From UBA7328 sp002471345 (lineage in GTDB: Bacteria > Bacteroidota > Bacteroidia > Chitinophagales > Saprospiraceae): a DNA stretch of 53,893 nucleotides. This document shows positions 1 through 8,900 of this stretch, piece by piece. The position numbers and the translations under genes were made by a program. The first letter of the stretch is position 1. Every line of letters begins with the position of its first letter. Where the stretch lies: NCBI GenBank assembly GCA_964011275.1, contig CAXGOB010000028.1, forward strand, positions 1 through 53,893, written 5' to 3'. The notes under the pieces were generated by a model, which worked only from the letters and a program-made list of their open reading frames with translations, ran no database searches and was not told the DNA's origin.

Positions 1-443
1 GTATAATTAAAGATGGTGCCAAAATGGTCAGTGCAGTATCTAACAGCACAGTCCCTAAGATCACAATTGTATTAGGAAACTCATATGGGGCAGGCAATTA
101 TGCTATGTGTGGCAAGGCATATGACCCTCGATTCATAGCGGCATGGCCTAGTGCTAAAATAGCTGTAATGGGTGGCGAACAAGCTGCCAAAGTACTCACT
201 CAGATACAAGTAGCATCTAAAAAAAATAAAGGTGAGGTTCCAGCTCCTGAAGAAGAAAAAGCATTATTTGAAAAAATAAAATCGAGATATGACGAGCAAA
301 CAACCCCATATTATGCTGCTGCTCGTCTCTGGGTAGATGCTATCATAGATCCTAGAAATACAAGGCAGTTTATTAGTACATCTATTGAAGCTGCTGATCA
401 TGGCAAAGTGGAGCAGTTTCATCCAGGTGTGATTCAGACTTGA
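1..443 (+). CDS. acyl-CoA carboxylase carboxyltransferase (beta) subunit, 3' part; methylcrotonyl-CoA carboxylase type
   Basis: The reading frame is open from base 3 at the window edge, so the 5' part of the gene is missing; the ATG at 24 is internal. About 146 codons remain. The motif GNSYGAGNYAMCGKAYDPRF followed by MGGEQAAKVL is the C-terminal carboxyltransferase half that binds the acyl-CoA substrate, and it closely resembles MccB/AccD-type beta subunits. These transfer carboxyl from biotin to methylcrotonyl-CoA (leucine breakdown) or a related acyl-CoA in the cytoplasm. The exact substrate cannot be decided from this fragment. No terminator is visible after the TGA; the next gene is convergent and ends 30 bases away. 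Confidence 0.85.
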   Translation, partial: IIKDGAKMVSAVSNSTVPKITIVLGNSYGAGNYAMCGKAYDPRFIAAWPSAKIAVMGGEQAAKVLTQIQVASKKNKGEVPAPEEEKALFEKIKSRYDEQTTPYYAAARLWVDAIIDPRNTRQFISTSIEAADHGKVEQFHPGVIQT

Positions 444-473
444 TACATTTAAGTTTAAAAATCAGGAACAATC

Positions 474-3400
474 TCAATTATTAGATATTATTTCTGGAAT
501 TATTCCAAAAGCGTATTTGTAATTCTGTGCTGGAATTGAATATTCATCATGCACTAATCGGCCCCAAGAATTATCTCCTCCTACTCCCATTTGTAAATGA
601 TCAATATTCCATTGCACATGTTTACCTCTTTTGATATCTGCACCATGCTTAGAAGTAACAGGGACTAATCCAGAAGCTGATTCTCCACCATCCTTCCCTG
701 CAACAAAATCTAATTCCGAAGTCAAAAAAGGCCAAACACTTCCGTTCAAAAGATGATCGTCCTTGGGCCTGACGGTCAAAGACAAATCATTTGAACTGAT
801 ACTCATCCATCTAAGATCGGTTTTGTTACCAGTTTCTTGAGGACGAGAATATCTATGAAATTGATTTTCTATTAGGCCTTTATATATTCCAATTTTACCT
901 GATGTTTTTCTATCCCAGTAGGTTTCATGGGGTCCTCTACCGTACCAAGATGTTTCTTTAAAGTTGTCTTCTAAAATCATGTGCATTCCAATTCTTGGAA
1001 TATTCGGTAGTGAATCTTTTTTCGGACTAAAGGAATAGTCAATTAACAGACCAGAATCATTTGTTAAAGTATATTCAACGATGAGTTCTGCTATATCATC
1101 AGGAAGTTCATACATGGTCTTAAAGGATATATGGTCATTCAATCTCTTAGGGTCTTCAATAAGTTTAGATATTGATTTATAAGTAGTCTGCTTCCATATT
1201 TTTGCCCAGTCTTGCATGCCATTCCCGAGGTCATTGTCTGTTGGTGGTCTCCAAAAATTTGGTCCCATTGGCTTATCAGTGATCAGCTCATTCAGATATT
1301 TCCAATTTGTTATCTCCCCAGTCTTTTGATCAATATGAATTACAGAATTCCCATTTGTCAGGACAAAATCGTTCGTACCTTTTTCGATATCAGTTTGGGA
1401 TTTCTTTTTAATTTCAAAATCCTTATGTAACCCTTTTTGAATTACAAATTGTTCGAAACCGATTTCATGATCGGCTTCTAAAAGATCATCCCTCTGTATT
1501 GTATTAATTTGAAAACATAGAACATATTCCTTGGCCTCATCCAAAACTTGATTAGGAATGGAAACAATTTGGGTATATTGAGGCTGAATATTTAAGTTTG
1601 AATTTTCACCTTCGTTTACTTTGGTTCCATTTTCTAACAAATACCATTTCAAAACAGCATTGTCCAAAGGAGCAAAGAAGTTCTTATTAGTAATAGATAA
1701 TGAATTGTCATTGCCATTCCATTCTAATTTTATAGGTTGATACACTTTCTTTACTTCATGCAAATGCGGGTGTGGATTCCGATATGGATCGACCAAGCCA
1801 TTGTTAAGAAAATTTCCATCTGTAGGTAAATCTGGATGGTAGTCATTACCATAAGCCAGATATGGATTTCCATATTCATCTGTGTATTCCAAGGATTGAT
1901 CTACCCAGTCCCAAATAAATCCACCTTGTAATACAGGATATCTTTCTATTATATCCCAATAATCCTGAAGGTTTCCTACAGAGTTGCCCATGGCATGAGC
2001 GTACTCGATCATAATACTTGGTTTGGAGGGATTATTCGTTGCATATTCTTTAAGTGATTCTGGTCTTGGATACATGGGACAAAATATGTCTGTATAGTTC
2101 TCTAGCCCTGCTGGCTCATACTGTATTGGGCGAGAAGAGTCATTTTCTTTTAGCCAATTGTACAAAGAATTAAAAATCTCTCCTTCTCCTGCTTCATTTC
2201 CCAAAGACCATATAATAATAGATGGATGATTTCGGTCTCTGAAAAACATTCGTTTTATGCGAATCATATGTGCAGGAAGCCAAGACATCTCGTTTCCAAT
2301 TTGAGTGTCTTCATGATTTGCCAAAGGATGGCTTTCTATGTTAGCTTCATCTATGACATATAATCCATACCTGTCACACAGGTCATACCAGTAAGGGTGA
2401 TTTGGATAATGACTACTGCGCACTGCATTGATGTTGTTTTGTTTCATCAATTTAATGTCCAATTCCATAGAAGCCTTCGATATTACATGCCCAGTAAAGG
2501 GATCAGTTTCATGACGATCCACTCCTTTTATATAAATTGCCTTTCCATTTACTAAGAGTTGATTATGCTCTATTCTAACATTTCTAAATCCAATTCTCTT
2601 TTGAATGAATTCATTGTTTCGTCCATTTTCTTCATCTATGAGATGAATTTTCAAATCGTAACAATTCGGTGTTTCAGCAGACCACTGCTTTACTTGATCT
2701 ACAATTGATTCTGTTGAAATTGTCAAAGTGTCAAATGCTCCAATATCAATTTCATTTTCAATCGAATAAATGATTTCCTCGCCATCAACTATTTCAGTCA
2801 ATAAATGACGTTTAGCATTTGTGTTACTGTTGTTGCAAATGTTGATTTTCGCTTTAAACAGGCCATCATTAAATTGATCATCCAAATCAGATTGCACATG
2901 TAAGTCAGTAATAGACACTTTAGGTTTGGAATAAATATAAACTTCACGCTCTATTCCGCTCATACGCAACATGTCCTGACTTTCAAGGTAACTGGCATCA
3001 CTCCATCTATACATTTGGAGAGCAATCATATTTTCTCCATCTTTTATAAAGGAGCTGATATCAAATTCAGCTGGAGTCTTTGAACCCTGAGAATATCCCA
3101 CAAACTGACCATTCACATATAGGTACATGGCGGATTTTGCTCCGGCAAAGTGCAGAATAACATCATCAATTAACCAATCCTTAGAAATATTAAATGTATG
3201 TCGGTATGTACCTACAGGATTGTAATCTCTAGGAGCATCAGGCCAGGTCGTAGTAAAGGGGTAGCGTTCATCTAAATAGATGGGATAGTCATATCCTTCT
3301 ACCTCCCAATTCGATGGAACTGCAATTGTCCTCCAATTCGAGTCATCAAAATCTAGTTCATAATATTTTTGAATTCTGTCTTTTGGAGATCTTACCCAAT

Positions 3401-3617
3401 GAAATTTCCATTCACCATCCAAGGATTGAAATCGTTCAGAATTTTCTATACTGTTATTAAGAGCCGATGATTCATTTTCGAATGCAAAGAAATCTGCACG
3501 AGGTTCTAATTTGTTGACTTCAAAGACAGTATGATCATTATGAAAAACTTGACTAGGCTGGGTGATCGTACAACTACTTAGAATTACAATAAAGGATATA
3601 AATAGTAATTTCATCAT
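474..3617 (-). CDS. beta-galactosidase, GH2 family, lipoprotein
   Basis: This 1047-residue protein is a LacZ-type glycoside hydrolase of family 2. The N-terminus has a short hydrophobic segment ending in the lipobox LSSC (Cys16), so a lipid-anchored envelope location is predicted. Domain order is a sugar-binding jelly roll (about 60-240), an Ig-like domain, a TIM barrel (about 345-640), and a C-terminal beta-galactosidase small-chain-type domain (about 770-1040). The acid/base Glu is in GNEAGEG (E475) and the nucleophile Glu in MIEYAHAMGN (E538); both are present. It hydrolyses terminal beta-galactosides. No SusC/SusD pair, sulfatase or other hydrolase lies nearby, so it is not part of a visible polysaccharide-utilisation locus. 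Two adjacent ATG codons could each be the start. Confidence 0.93.
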   Translation of the reverse strand: MMKLLFISFIVILSSCTITQPSQVFHNDHTVFEVNKLEPRADFFAFENESSALNNSIENSERFQSLDGEWKFHWVRSPKDRIQKYYELDFDDSNWRTIAVPSNWEVEGYDYPIYLDERYPFTTTWPDAPRDYNPVGTYRHTFNISKDWLIDDVILHFAGAKSAMYLYVNGQFVGYSQGSKTPAEFDISSFIKDGENMIALQMYRWSDASYLESQDMLRMSGIEREVYIYSKPKVSITDLHVQSDLDDQFNDGLFKAKINICNNSNTNAKRHLLTEIVDGEEIIYSIENEIDIGAFDTLTISTESIVDQVKQWSAETPNCYDLKIHLIDEENGRNNEFIQKRIGFRNVRIEHNQLLVNGKAIYIKGVDRHETDPFTGHVISKASMELDIKLMKQNNINAVRSSHYPNHPYWYDLCDRYGLYVIDEANIESHPLANHEDTQIGNEMSWLPAHMIRIKRMFFRDRNHPSIIIWSLGNEAGEGEIFNSLYNWLKENDSSRPIQYEPAGLENYTDIFCPMYPRPESLKEYATNNPSKPSIMIEYAHAMGNSVGNLQDYWDIIERYPVLQGGFIWDWVDQSLEYTDEYGNPYLAYGNDYHPDLPTDGNFLNNGLVDPYRNPHPHLHEVKKVYQPIKLEWNGNDNSLSITNKNFFAPLDNAVLKWYLLENGTKVNEGENSNLNIQPQYTQIVSIPNQVLDEAKEYVLCFQINTIQRDDLLEADHEIGFEQFVIQKGLHKDFEIKKKSQTDIEKGTNDFVLTNGNSVIHIDQKTGEITNWKYLNELITDKPMGPNFWRPPTDNDLGNGMQDWAKIWKQTTYKSISKLIEDPKRLNDHISFKTMYELPDDIAELIVEYTLTNDSGLLIDYSFSPKKDSLPNIPRIGMHMILEDNFKETSWYGRGPHETYWDRKTSGKIGIYKGLIENQFHRYSRPQETGNKTDLRWMSISSNDLSLTVRPKDDHLLNGSVWPFLTSELDFVAGKDGGESASGLVPVTSKHGADIKRGKHVQWNIDHLQMGVGGDNSWGRLVHDEYSIPAQNYKYAFGIIPEIISNN

Positions 3618-3623
3618 AATTTT

Positions 3624-4007
3624 TTACATCACAAACTTGATAAACAACTTCCCTAATGTAGATTCCGAATCATCACAAAAGCCAGGATGCACCGGTGAGC
3701 TTTGTATGATAGTGCTTCTGGATGCTGTCAGCCATCTGAATCGTAAATGTATCTCCAATTCTCCGATTTTTCCACCTTTTGATCCTCCGTCACAAACCAA
3801 TTCCCAAGCCTTTAAATATTTCTGTATTAATTCAATATCAATGTCCTCAGAGAAAGACTTTAATCTATTCTCATTGATGTGATACCTCATTGCTAAGTAT
3901 TTTCTTTTTTTTGAGAGAAGGATGACACCTATATTTAAAAACTCCACTCTCTCTACTTTGGGAACCAATCTTATAATGGCGTACTCATATAGTTCTTTAT
4001 CTTGCAT
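3624..4007 (-). CDS. DUF3037 domain protein
   Basis: This 127-residue protein begins YEYAIIRLVPKVERVEFLNIG, which matches the DUF3037 family as I know it; the family has no established biochemical function. It is predicted to be soluble and cytoplasmic, with no signal peptide or membrane segment. Its ATG lies inside the last 11 bases of the HipA-like kinase gene, so the two are almost certainly co-transcribed and translationally coupled. DUF3037 genes are commonly found next to HipA-like genes in Bacteroidota, which suggests the two proteins work together. The family assignment is fairly sure; the role is unknown. Confidence 0.8.
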   Translation of the reverse strand: MQDKELYEYAIIRLVPKVERVEFLNIGVILLSKKRKYLAMRYHINENRLKSFSEDIDIELIQKYLKAWELVCDGGSKGGKIGELEIHLRFRWLTASRSTIIQSSPVHPGFCDDSESTLGKLFIKFVM

Positions 4008-4776
4008 TCTCAGCTTCTTTGACTAAATTTTCTATGTTTCCAATCTTTGAATTCAAGAATTTTGAATATGCTCCTTTCATTTCATATGGGCTCATTTGGT
4101 TCGACTCTTCATTTAACCAATCTTCAGGTATATTGGATATTATATCCTCAATAACGTCAGCATTAAGTGACCCTTTAATCCATTCGGCTGCTCTTTCTAA
4201 TTCAGTTGCTCTACTAAGGAGGACATGATCTTTTATAGCGGGAAAGGTCCTGGAAAGGTGAGACTCCCAAGTGTCCCAGTTGTGATGAAAGTACAAACTT
4301 GCTCCATGATCAATTAACCACAATTCTCGATTCCAGTTCAACAAATTTGTATTCCTTGCTGTCCTATCAATATTTGTAATAATACTGTCTAGAAGAACGA
4401 CTTTTGAAGATGACAAAGAATCAGCAATGGACACTAATGGATCATAAGTTATTGCTCCAGACAAAAAGTGCAAACCAAGATTAAGTCCTACGCTGAATTT
4501 TAACAAATCTTGTATTTCTTCATCACCCTCTGCTTTACTAAAAGATTCATCTAAATTCATAAATACTAACTCAGGAACCCTCAGTCCCATGGCCCTGGCC
4601 AGTTCTCCACCTATTAATTCAGCAATTAGTGCTTTTTTCCCCTGACCAGCACCTCTGAATTTTAGAACATATTGAAATTCATCACTTCCTTCTACAATAG
4701 CTGGCAATGAGCCCCCTTCCCTCAAAGGCTGAACATATTGTGTGACATCCACTGTCCTTATCTCAATTTCATTCAT
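3997..4776 (-). CDS. HipA-like kinase family protein
   Basis: The longest reading frame begins at a TTG (4785), but the ATG at 4776 gives a natural start, MNEIEIRTVDVTQYV, and a protein of 259 residues. The segment FRGAGQGKKALIAELIGGEL resembles the nucleotide-binding N-lobe of HipA-like kinases, NIDRTARNTNLL resembles the catalytic loop, and LIDHGASLYF supplies the metal-binding Asp. The protein is shorter than classical HipA (about 440 residues) and lacks its N-subdomain, so it belongs to the short HipA-like group, some of which have been misannotated as aminotransferases. The following DUF3037 gene overlaps it by 11 bases. No HipB-like helix-turn-helix gene is adjacent. Kinase activity and substrate are unknown. 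Confidence 0.75.
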   Translation of the reverse strand: MNEIEIRTVDVTQYVQPLREGGSLPAIVEGSDEFQYVLKFRGAGQGKKALIAELIGGELARAMGLRVPELVFMNLDESFSKAEGDEEIQDLLKFSVGLNLGLHFLSGAITYDPLVSIADSLSSSKVVLLDSIITNIDRTARNTNLLNWNRELWLIDHGASLYFHHNWDTWESHLSRTFPAIKDHVLLSRATELERAAEWIKGSLNADVIEDIISNIPEDWLNEESNQMSPYEMKGAYSKFLNSKIGNIENLVKEAENAR

Positions 4777-4907
4777 AAAATGCAAGATAGCTAATTGGAA
4801 TACTTCAGATCAATATGATAGTAAATAGGTCAATGATAATTTGTGAGAATGTGGGTTGCTCGGATCAACCGATTTCCATTAAACTTCCAGAGTAATAATA
4901 TTTGGTG

Positions 4908-5876
4908 TTAATTCAAATCAATTTTCCTCACAATAGTCGGATACAACAATATACCTTTTGAAGTAGTATCGGCAACTTCATTGATATATATAGCACTCTT
5001 GTCTAAAGAAAAGACAATATCATTGGGAAAACAAAATGTAGCCTCAAGGGCCGCACCATTTTCATTTCCTTTTTTTCCTGAACCTGCAAATAGATTTAAT
5101 TCACCTTCCAATGAAACTTTGTAAATCTGGTGCGCAGAACGGGCTACAACATATCAGAAATTATCATAATATATTAAATGCCCATTATTCTCTCCTGGAA
5201 TTATAGCTAGAATACTAGATGTGCCATCGGGCAGTATTTTTACAACAGAACCATCGTAAAAATTGGAAACATAAAATATACCACTATCGTCCATAGTAAT
5301 GCCATTTAGACAATTTAGAAGTTCGCTCTTAACAAATTCTCTTGAATCTCCATCTTTAGAAATCTTTCGAATTGAATTGTTTCCACAACTGCACACAAAT
5401 AAATTATCATTTTGATCAATCTCGATACCTACAGGTGAGGATAGGCCCTTTTTTGCAAATGTACTTAACTCACCCTCTGATGTGATCTTTGAAATGAAAT
5501 TTCCACCGATATTGGACTGAAACAGATTGCCTTCAGAATCAAAGTTATTCCCAGATGCACCTTGAAAGCCTGAAACCCAAACTGAGCTTTCATCATCAGG
5601 GCTGATTCTATATATTTTGTCTCCTTTATCCCCCATGTCATCTAGATATGAACCGAAATCTGCCACCATGATTTTTCCTTCTTGATCAACCGACATCCCA
5701 CCCGTGCCCGCATTAAGAATAGGAGAAACTGTGGTTAGATTGCCAGCCGTAGAGTCGATCGAGAATCTAATTTTTGGAGATACATGTGATAACTCAACCG
5801 GTCGATTGGATAGATTGCAACTTATTCCTAACATTATTACTCCAATAATGAAGGAATTTGAAGATAATATTTTCAT
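4908..5876 (-). pseudogene. NHL/SMP-30-like beta-propeller lipoprotein, interrupted by an in-frame TGA
   Basis: A single frame of 323 codons runs from the ATG at 5876 to the stop at 4908 and is broken only by a TGA at 5156-5154. The first part (240 residues) has a lipoprotein signal (LGISC) and propeller-type repeats such as GGMSVDQEGKIMVADFG, NNFDSEGNLFQSN, GIEIDQNDNLFVCS and GITMDDSGIFYVSNF. After the TGA the frame continues as YVVARSAHQIYKVSLEGELN, clearly the next blades of the same propeller. No frame change is needed, so this looks like a recent point mutation (for example TTA to TGA), a sequencing error, or readthrough. An extracytoplasmic sugar-lactone or ligand-binding role is only a guess. 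Without the last blades the propeller could probably not close. Confidence 0.8.
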
Positions 5877-6314
5877 GTCCAGCTTTTGTTAAATTTCAAA
5901 TGAGAGACGATGTATTTCAGCGTTTGTTACAAATGACTTTAAAAAGCTAATCATTGTTGAAATAATTTTAATCTGATTCATCAATTCAAATAGCTTCCTC
6001 TTTTTAGCCACTCGACATTTACATTTATAAAGAGCACTATTGCTACATCCTTAACCTTTCAACACATTATGTCTTCTGATATATGGCAAAGAATGCTAAA
6101 CTAAAGATAGTACACCCTTAATGCAATAATCAATGTTCAAGATTGTAATGACGATCTCTTCAACTTTGTACCGCTAAGTAAAGGTTTGATTAAGATTACT
6201 AAGAAGTAATTGAAGATAAATAGACTTGTTACAAGATGACCAGATTGAATTAGTATAGAGCCCATACTCAGTAAAATGTTCGATATACATGATCAAAATG
6301 CATCACATTTATTA
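5877..6314. other. intergenic region without a recognisable gene
   Basis: This stretch of 438 bases lies between the broken lipoprotein gene and the LytTR gene, both on the minus strand. It is AT-rich with stops in all frames. I see no TAnnTTTG-type promoter with a matching upstream TTG for the lipoprotein gene, no terminator hairpin with a T-run, and no RNA gene. A small palindrome, TTTGTTACAAA, occurs near 5922. Confidence 0.5.
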
Positions 6315-7154
6315 TTATCCATTTCTAAATTGGCCGACAAAGCTTCTTGAAACAGGAACTATTGTTTCACAATCAGATAAGGTGAGTAAAAGACCTTGTG
6401 CATTGCCTTTAGTGGAAACTATGGCATCAAGGTTTACTAAAAAAGAACGATGGCATTTAACGATTCGACTGTCCTTAGTATCTTTTAAGGTTTGTTTCAG
6501 TGTGGATCTTTCTACCTTAGAATTATACTTCCCATGATCATCAATGAAACCAATTTTAATATAATTCTGAAGAGCTTCTATATATCTTATTTGATAAATG
6601 GGCACATCAAAAACAAGCTCTTTATAGGAAGAAACAGATGATTTTTTCCCTCTTTCTTGCCGGTTAATTTCCTTGGCGATTCCCTTATATTTCCTTTCTT
6701 GACTCAATAATGACCAGGCACCCAATGCCATTGTAGGAATTAAGCCCACCATGAATGTACCATATATCATGACAGGGAAGAGCCTCCAATCAATAAATCC
6801 AAATAGAACTAATCGAGCAAAGATGAAGTTAGCAAGACTTATAAAAAATACTAACCCAAAATTGAATACCATCCACTTCCAATAGGTCCATGCCTCTCTT
6901 GTTGCCCTTAATCCAAACAACTGATTTATGATTATCTGATAAATAATTGAGGCAAAAAATGTCATGGATCCAAAACCCAAACAAATTAAAAATTTGTCAG
7001 AATCCAGATCTGAAATACCAAAAGGTCCAAAAATGTAAAGAAACAGAGAAATGAACAAGCTGATAATTGTGAGCGTCTTTAAAGCACCAAAACGACTCTC
7101 ATCCTCAGGAAAGGGCTTCCTTAAAAAATCCAAAATGTCATGAATAAGCTTCAC
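6315..7154 (-). CDS. membrane-anchored LytTR-family transcriptional regulator
   Basis: This 279-residue protein has about four hydrophobic segments in its N-terminal half (roughly residues 25-45, 55-75, 95-120 and 125-150) and a C-terminal LytTR DNA-binding domain (about 180-279), recognised by YIEALQNYIKI, CHRSFLVNLDAI and VPVSRSFV. LytTR domains bind DNA as beta-sheet readers and usually follow a response-regulator receiver; here a membrane domain replaces it, a common layout in Bacteroidota. The signal sensed is unknown. The start is a GTG, and a TATATTTG element lies only 5 bases upstream (7159-7166), so translation may be near-leaderless or may begin at a TTG seven codons in. It is divergent from a small secreted protein gene. 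Confidence 0.85.
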   Translation of the reverse strand: MKLIHDILDFLRKPFPEDESRFGALKTLTIISLFISLFLYIFGPFGISDLDSDKFLICLGFGSMTFFASIIYQIIINQLFGLRATREAWTYWKWMVFNFGLVFFISLANFIFARLVLFGFIDWRLFPVMIYGTFMVGLIPTMALGAWSLLSQERKYKGIAKEINRQERGKKSSVSSYKELVFDVPIYQIRYIEALQNYIKIGFIDDHGKYNSKVERSTLKQTLKDTKDSRIVKCHRSFLVNLDAIVSTKGNAQGLLLTLSDCETIVPVSRSFVGQFRNG

Positions 7155-7158
7155 AAAC

Positions 7159-7166
7159 CAAATATA
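7159..7166 (-). promoter_or_regulatory. candidate -7 element TATATTTG for the LytTR gene
   Basis: Read on the minus strand this is an exact TAnnTTTG match, the Bacteroidota -7 consensus, just upstream of the LytTR start. No TTG is found 19-21 bases further upstream, so only the -7 half is supported. Confidence 0.4.
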
Positions 7167-7279
7167 TCAGTTCAAAGGGTTAACGATATAATAGAAAGTA
7201 TCAAAATCTTGTTCATTAACTACATTACCTCTATTCATTCATTACTATATTGACTAAATTGCAGCAATAGATTTTGAAA

Positions 7280-7609
7280 ATGAAATTCAGCTTCATCATA
7301 TTCATTTCATTATATTTTACGGTTTCTTCTTTTGGCCAAGAAAAAGTAAAGATCAATCAAAAATTTACTCTGACAGATTCATTTGTAAAAAATCCAATCT
7401 TGAAACCTCTTACTTTTAAAGTTGATAAAAAAAATCACTTTACCACACCATCACTAATGGTCCAAAGTAAGTATGATACACCCTTTGTAGAATACAACAC
7501 CACCATATTCTGCAAATTCGAGCACAAACTGATGATGTCCTCCAGACTTCCGCTCAAAATGAGAATTGGTGATGTTCAATACGTAGATCGATTAGAAGGG
7601 AAGAAATGA
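7280..7609 (+). CDS. small secreted protein of unknown function
   Basis: I do not recognise this protein. The longest frame starts with TTG at 7274, but the ATG at 7280 gives a standard signal peptide, MKFSFIIFISLYFTVSSFGQ, with likely cleavage after SFG. The mature part is about 90 residues, basic, with a single Cys and no lipobox or sorting domain, so export to the periplasm is predicted. It is divergent from the LytTR regulator across about 125 bases and convergent with the DinB-like gene. This position makes it a possible LytTR target, but no repeat typical of a LytTR site is evident. Confidence 0.6.
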   Translation: MKFSFIIFISLYFTVSSFGQEKVKINQKFTLTDSFVKNPILKPLTFKVDKKNHFTTPSLMVQSKYDTPFVEYNTTIFCKFEHKLMMSSRLPLKMRIGDVQYVDRLEGKK

Positions 7610-7621
7610 TTCTACACAGTT

Positions 7622-8191
7622 TCATTTAACTGTTGATCCAACCTTTGACATTTCTAAAGTCCTTTTGGCCTGAGCCATATGTCGCTGATTATGAAATATA
7701 AGAACCCGTAATGTATCTCCTAATTTTAGTTTGATCAACTTCGAGATACTTATAGATGTTTTCACTTTATTCAAATCTACCGATTTACATTTTTCCAAAA
7801 TGTCTAACAAGTTTTTTTGATCCTCAGCAAATTTGTTCAAACACTCTAAATCTAATTCACTACCCAGAGGGTTCATGGATTTGAATGTAGATATTTTCTT
7901 GAAATTAGCTTTTGGAAGCATAGATTCCGCAAAATAATTGCCTAAAAGCCCAGATTTAAAGGATGGGGAAAAGGTATTCTTAGAATCATTTATTCGGCTT
8001 GAAATCTCTGGTATATAAAAATCACTATATCGATTCAAATGTTCTAAGCATTCTAAAATACTCCAGGATTTGTCATTTTCTTTCCAATTCAATGTTTCTA
8101 GATTGAGCATTTTGTATTGTATAGCTTGGTCCAACACATTAATGGTTCTTTTTTCTAAATCTTCTAATAATAATTTTGACTCTATCTTCAT
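7622..8191 (-). CDS. DinB family protein
   Basis: This 189-residue protein has the DinB/YfiT-like four-helix layout. The first conserved region, WSILECLEHLNRYSDFY, and the late HNQRHMAQAKRTL supply the His residues that usually bind a divalent metal in this superfamily. No signal peptide is present, so it is cytoplasmic. Members include thiol-dependent S-transferases, such as bacillithiol transferases, and many uncharacterised proteins. The nearby bshB1 gene makes a bacillithiol-linked role conceivable but unproven. It ends 12 bases from the convergent small secreted protein gene and starts about 50 bases after the Crp-like gene. Confidence 0.75.
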   Translation of the reverse strand: MKIESKLLLEDLEKRTINVLDQAIQYKMLNLETLNWKENDKSWSILECLEHLNRYSDFYIPEISSRINDSKNTFSPSFKSGLLGNYFAESMLPKANFKKISTFKSMNPLGSELDLECLNKFAEDQKNLLDILEKCKSVDLNKVKTSISISKLIKLKLGDTLRVLIFHNQRHMAQAKRTLEMSKVGSTVK

Positions 8192-8241
8192 TATTCAATT
8201 TATATGCAAAATTGAAGCATTACTTTTTCCTAAATCTTGAT

Positions 8242-8793
8242 TCAGGTCATCTTTTTCTTAATTCTTGACAGCGTCTCAGGTGCCATTCTCAAGTAAGAAG
8301 CAATGTATTTATGCGGAATTTCTTGAAATAACCTTGGACTTCTCAGCAAGACTCTCTTATATCTTGTAATAGGTGAAGAAGTAAGCAAGTCGAATTCTCT
8401 TTCAATCTGCTGATGAACAAATGATTGGAGTAAGGAGGTCCAAATCGACGACAATTCGCTACTAGAATGTATGAATTCTTCGAAAATAGATCGTGACAAC
8501 TTTTTTAGTCGAGTTTTTTTTATTGCTTGAATATAGAATGAAGTTGGATTACTGGTCAAAAAACAATCAAGAGCAATTACAAGATCATTCTCATAACCAA
8601 ATCGAACAATGTGCTCTTCATCATCGTCCATTATAAATATCCGCAATGTACCTTCAAGAATATGGAACAGATCAGAATTCACATCACCTTGAACAACTAA
8701 ATATTCATTTCTTTTCAGAATTACTTCTTTTTGCCACAAACTAGATTGATCTAGTTTAGCAATTAAGACATTTATTGGATTCATTCCATTCAT
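8242..8793 (-). CDS. Crp/Fnr-family transcriptional regulator
   Basis: This 183-residue protein has an N-terminal cyclic-nucleotide-binding-type beta-roll (about residues 20-110, containing YLVVQGDVNSDLFHILEGTL) and a C-terminal helix-turn-helix (IPHKYIASYLRMAPETLSRI). The cNMP phosphate-binding Arg motif of true cAMP receptors is not evident, as in many Bacteroidota members, so the ligand is unknown. It is a cytoplasmic DNA-binding regulator. Its upstream region contains two copies of a 13-base repeat (8839-8900) that could be its own operator. A DinB-like gene follows on the same strand. Confidence 0.85.
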   Translation of the reverse strand: MNGMNPINVLIAKLDQSSLWQKEVILKRNEYLVVQGDVNSDLFHILEGTLRIFIMDDDEEHIVRFGYENDLVIALDCFLTSNPTSFYIQAIKKTRLKKLSRSIFEEFIHSSSELSSIWTSLLQSFVHQQIEREFDLLTSSPITRYKRVLLRSPRLFQEIPHKYIASYLRMAPETLSRIKKKMT

Positions 8794-8838
8794 GCTTATT
8801 TTTACACTTATAATTATAATAAAGAATAGCGACTAAAA

Positions 8839-8900
8839 ATCAGAGTTTTGTAAAAAACAAAACAACCTAAAAACTTCGAGCAAGTAGATCAGAGTTTTGT
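8839..8900. repeat. 13-base direct repeat ATCAGAGTTTTGT, two copies
   Basis: ATCAGAGTTTTGT occurs at 8839-8851 and again at 8888-8900, 49 bases apart start to start, in the non-coding stretch between bshB1 and the Crp-like gene. The position suggests a regulator-binding site for the Crp-like gene, but no function is shown. Confidence 0.5.

Noticed and set aside
1212..1430. Open frame opposite the beta-galactosidase gene
   Set aside because: It lies wholly inside a clear coding gene on the other strand and has no protein-family features.
5154..5156. TGA as selenocysteine codon in the propeller lipoprotein
   Set aside because: There is no selenocysteine-type context or family precedent in these propellers, and no Cys-containing active-site motif at that place.
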